A DNA stretch of 5,844 nucleotides from contig RFQN01000095.1 in assembly GCA_009924965.1 (NCBI GenBank), forward strand, positions 1 through 5,844, given 5' to 3'. Origin of the DNA: Verrucomicrobiota bacterium. Its GTDB lineage: Bacteria; Verrucomicrobiota; Verrucomicrobiia; Opitutales; UBA953. The notes beneath the pieces are model-generated. The model was given only the letters and a program-made list of their open reading frames with translations. It made no database searches and had not been told where the DNA came from. This document shows, one piece after another, positions 5,761-5,844 of this stretch (position 1 is the first letter of the stretch; every line of letters starts with the position of its first letter). A program made the translations under genes and the position numbers.

Positions 5761-5844
5761 CTGGCTAACTTTATGAGTGAATACAATCAATATTTGGCCT
5801 AAAATACTGAATATTAATGACTTAACACTAATAATGCTCCCGTT
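5761..5844. other. AT-rich non-coding stretch upstream of the cluster
   Basis: This stretch has about 31% G+C (26 of 84 bases), far below the GC-rich genes beside it, and no convincing ORF crosses it on either strand. It is rich in TATT, AATATT and TTAA words, as in UP elements or distal promoter regions. A weak rightward promoter, GTGAAT with 17 bases to TAAAAT (5800-5805), could serve a divergent gene outside the window. Nothing more specific can be supported. Confidence 0.45.

Overview
The window is the start of a division and cell wall (dcw) gene cluster. All genes lie on the minus strand, so they read from the right end of the window to the left: mraZ, rsmH (mraW), a small ftsL-type gene, ftsI (PBP3-type transpeptidase), murE and murF. 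murF runs off the left edge. Coding is GC-rich, roughly two thirds G+C by eye. The MurE carries the DNPR motif of meso-diaminopimelate enzymes, so the cell is expected to make DAP-type peptidoglycan. High GC, the compact gene order and the FtsI without PASTA repeats fit a Gram-negative bacterium. My best guess is a Verrucomicrobiota/Opitutae-like lineage, based on general resemblance only and without any search.

Layout from transcription start to end: 5717-5844 is a non-coding upstream region. Its outer 84 bases are strongly AT-rich (about 31% G+C), and it contains a perfect DnaA box. At 5674-5710 lies an array of four TGGG repeats about 10 bp apart, matching the known operator architecture of MraZ. 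It is followed by an inverted repeat directly before the mraZ start. mraZ occupies 5201-5659. A 55-bp gap holding a second DnaA-box-like sequence leads to rsmH (4228-5145). The four remaining junctions, rsmH/ftsL, ftsL/ftsI, ftsI/murE and murE/murF, are all 4-bp ATGA stop/start overlaps.

The genes form one functional unit. MraZ is the presumed autoregulator. RsmH methylates 16S rRNA. The FtsL-like protein and FtsI belong to the septal machinery that cross-links new wall at the division site. MurE and MurF add the third amino acid and the D-Ala-D-Ala dipeptide to the cytoplasmic wall precursor. No mobile element, RNA gene, CRISPR array, terminator or broken gene was seen. The gene content is ordinary. 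The interest lies in the control region: MraZ boxes, DnaA box, AT-rich leader and hairpin packed into about 180 bp.
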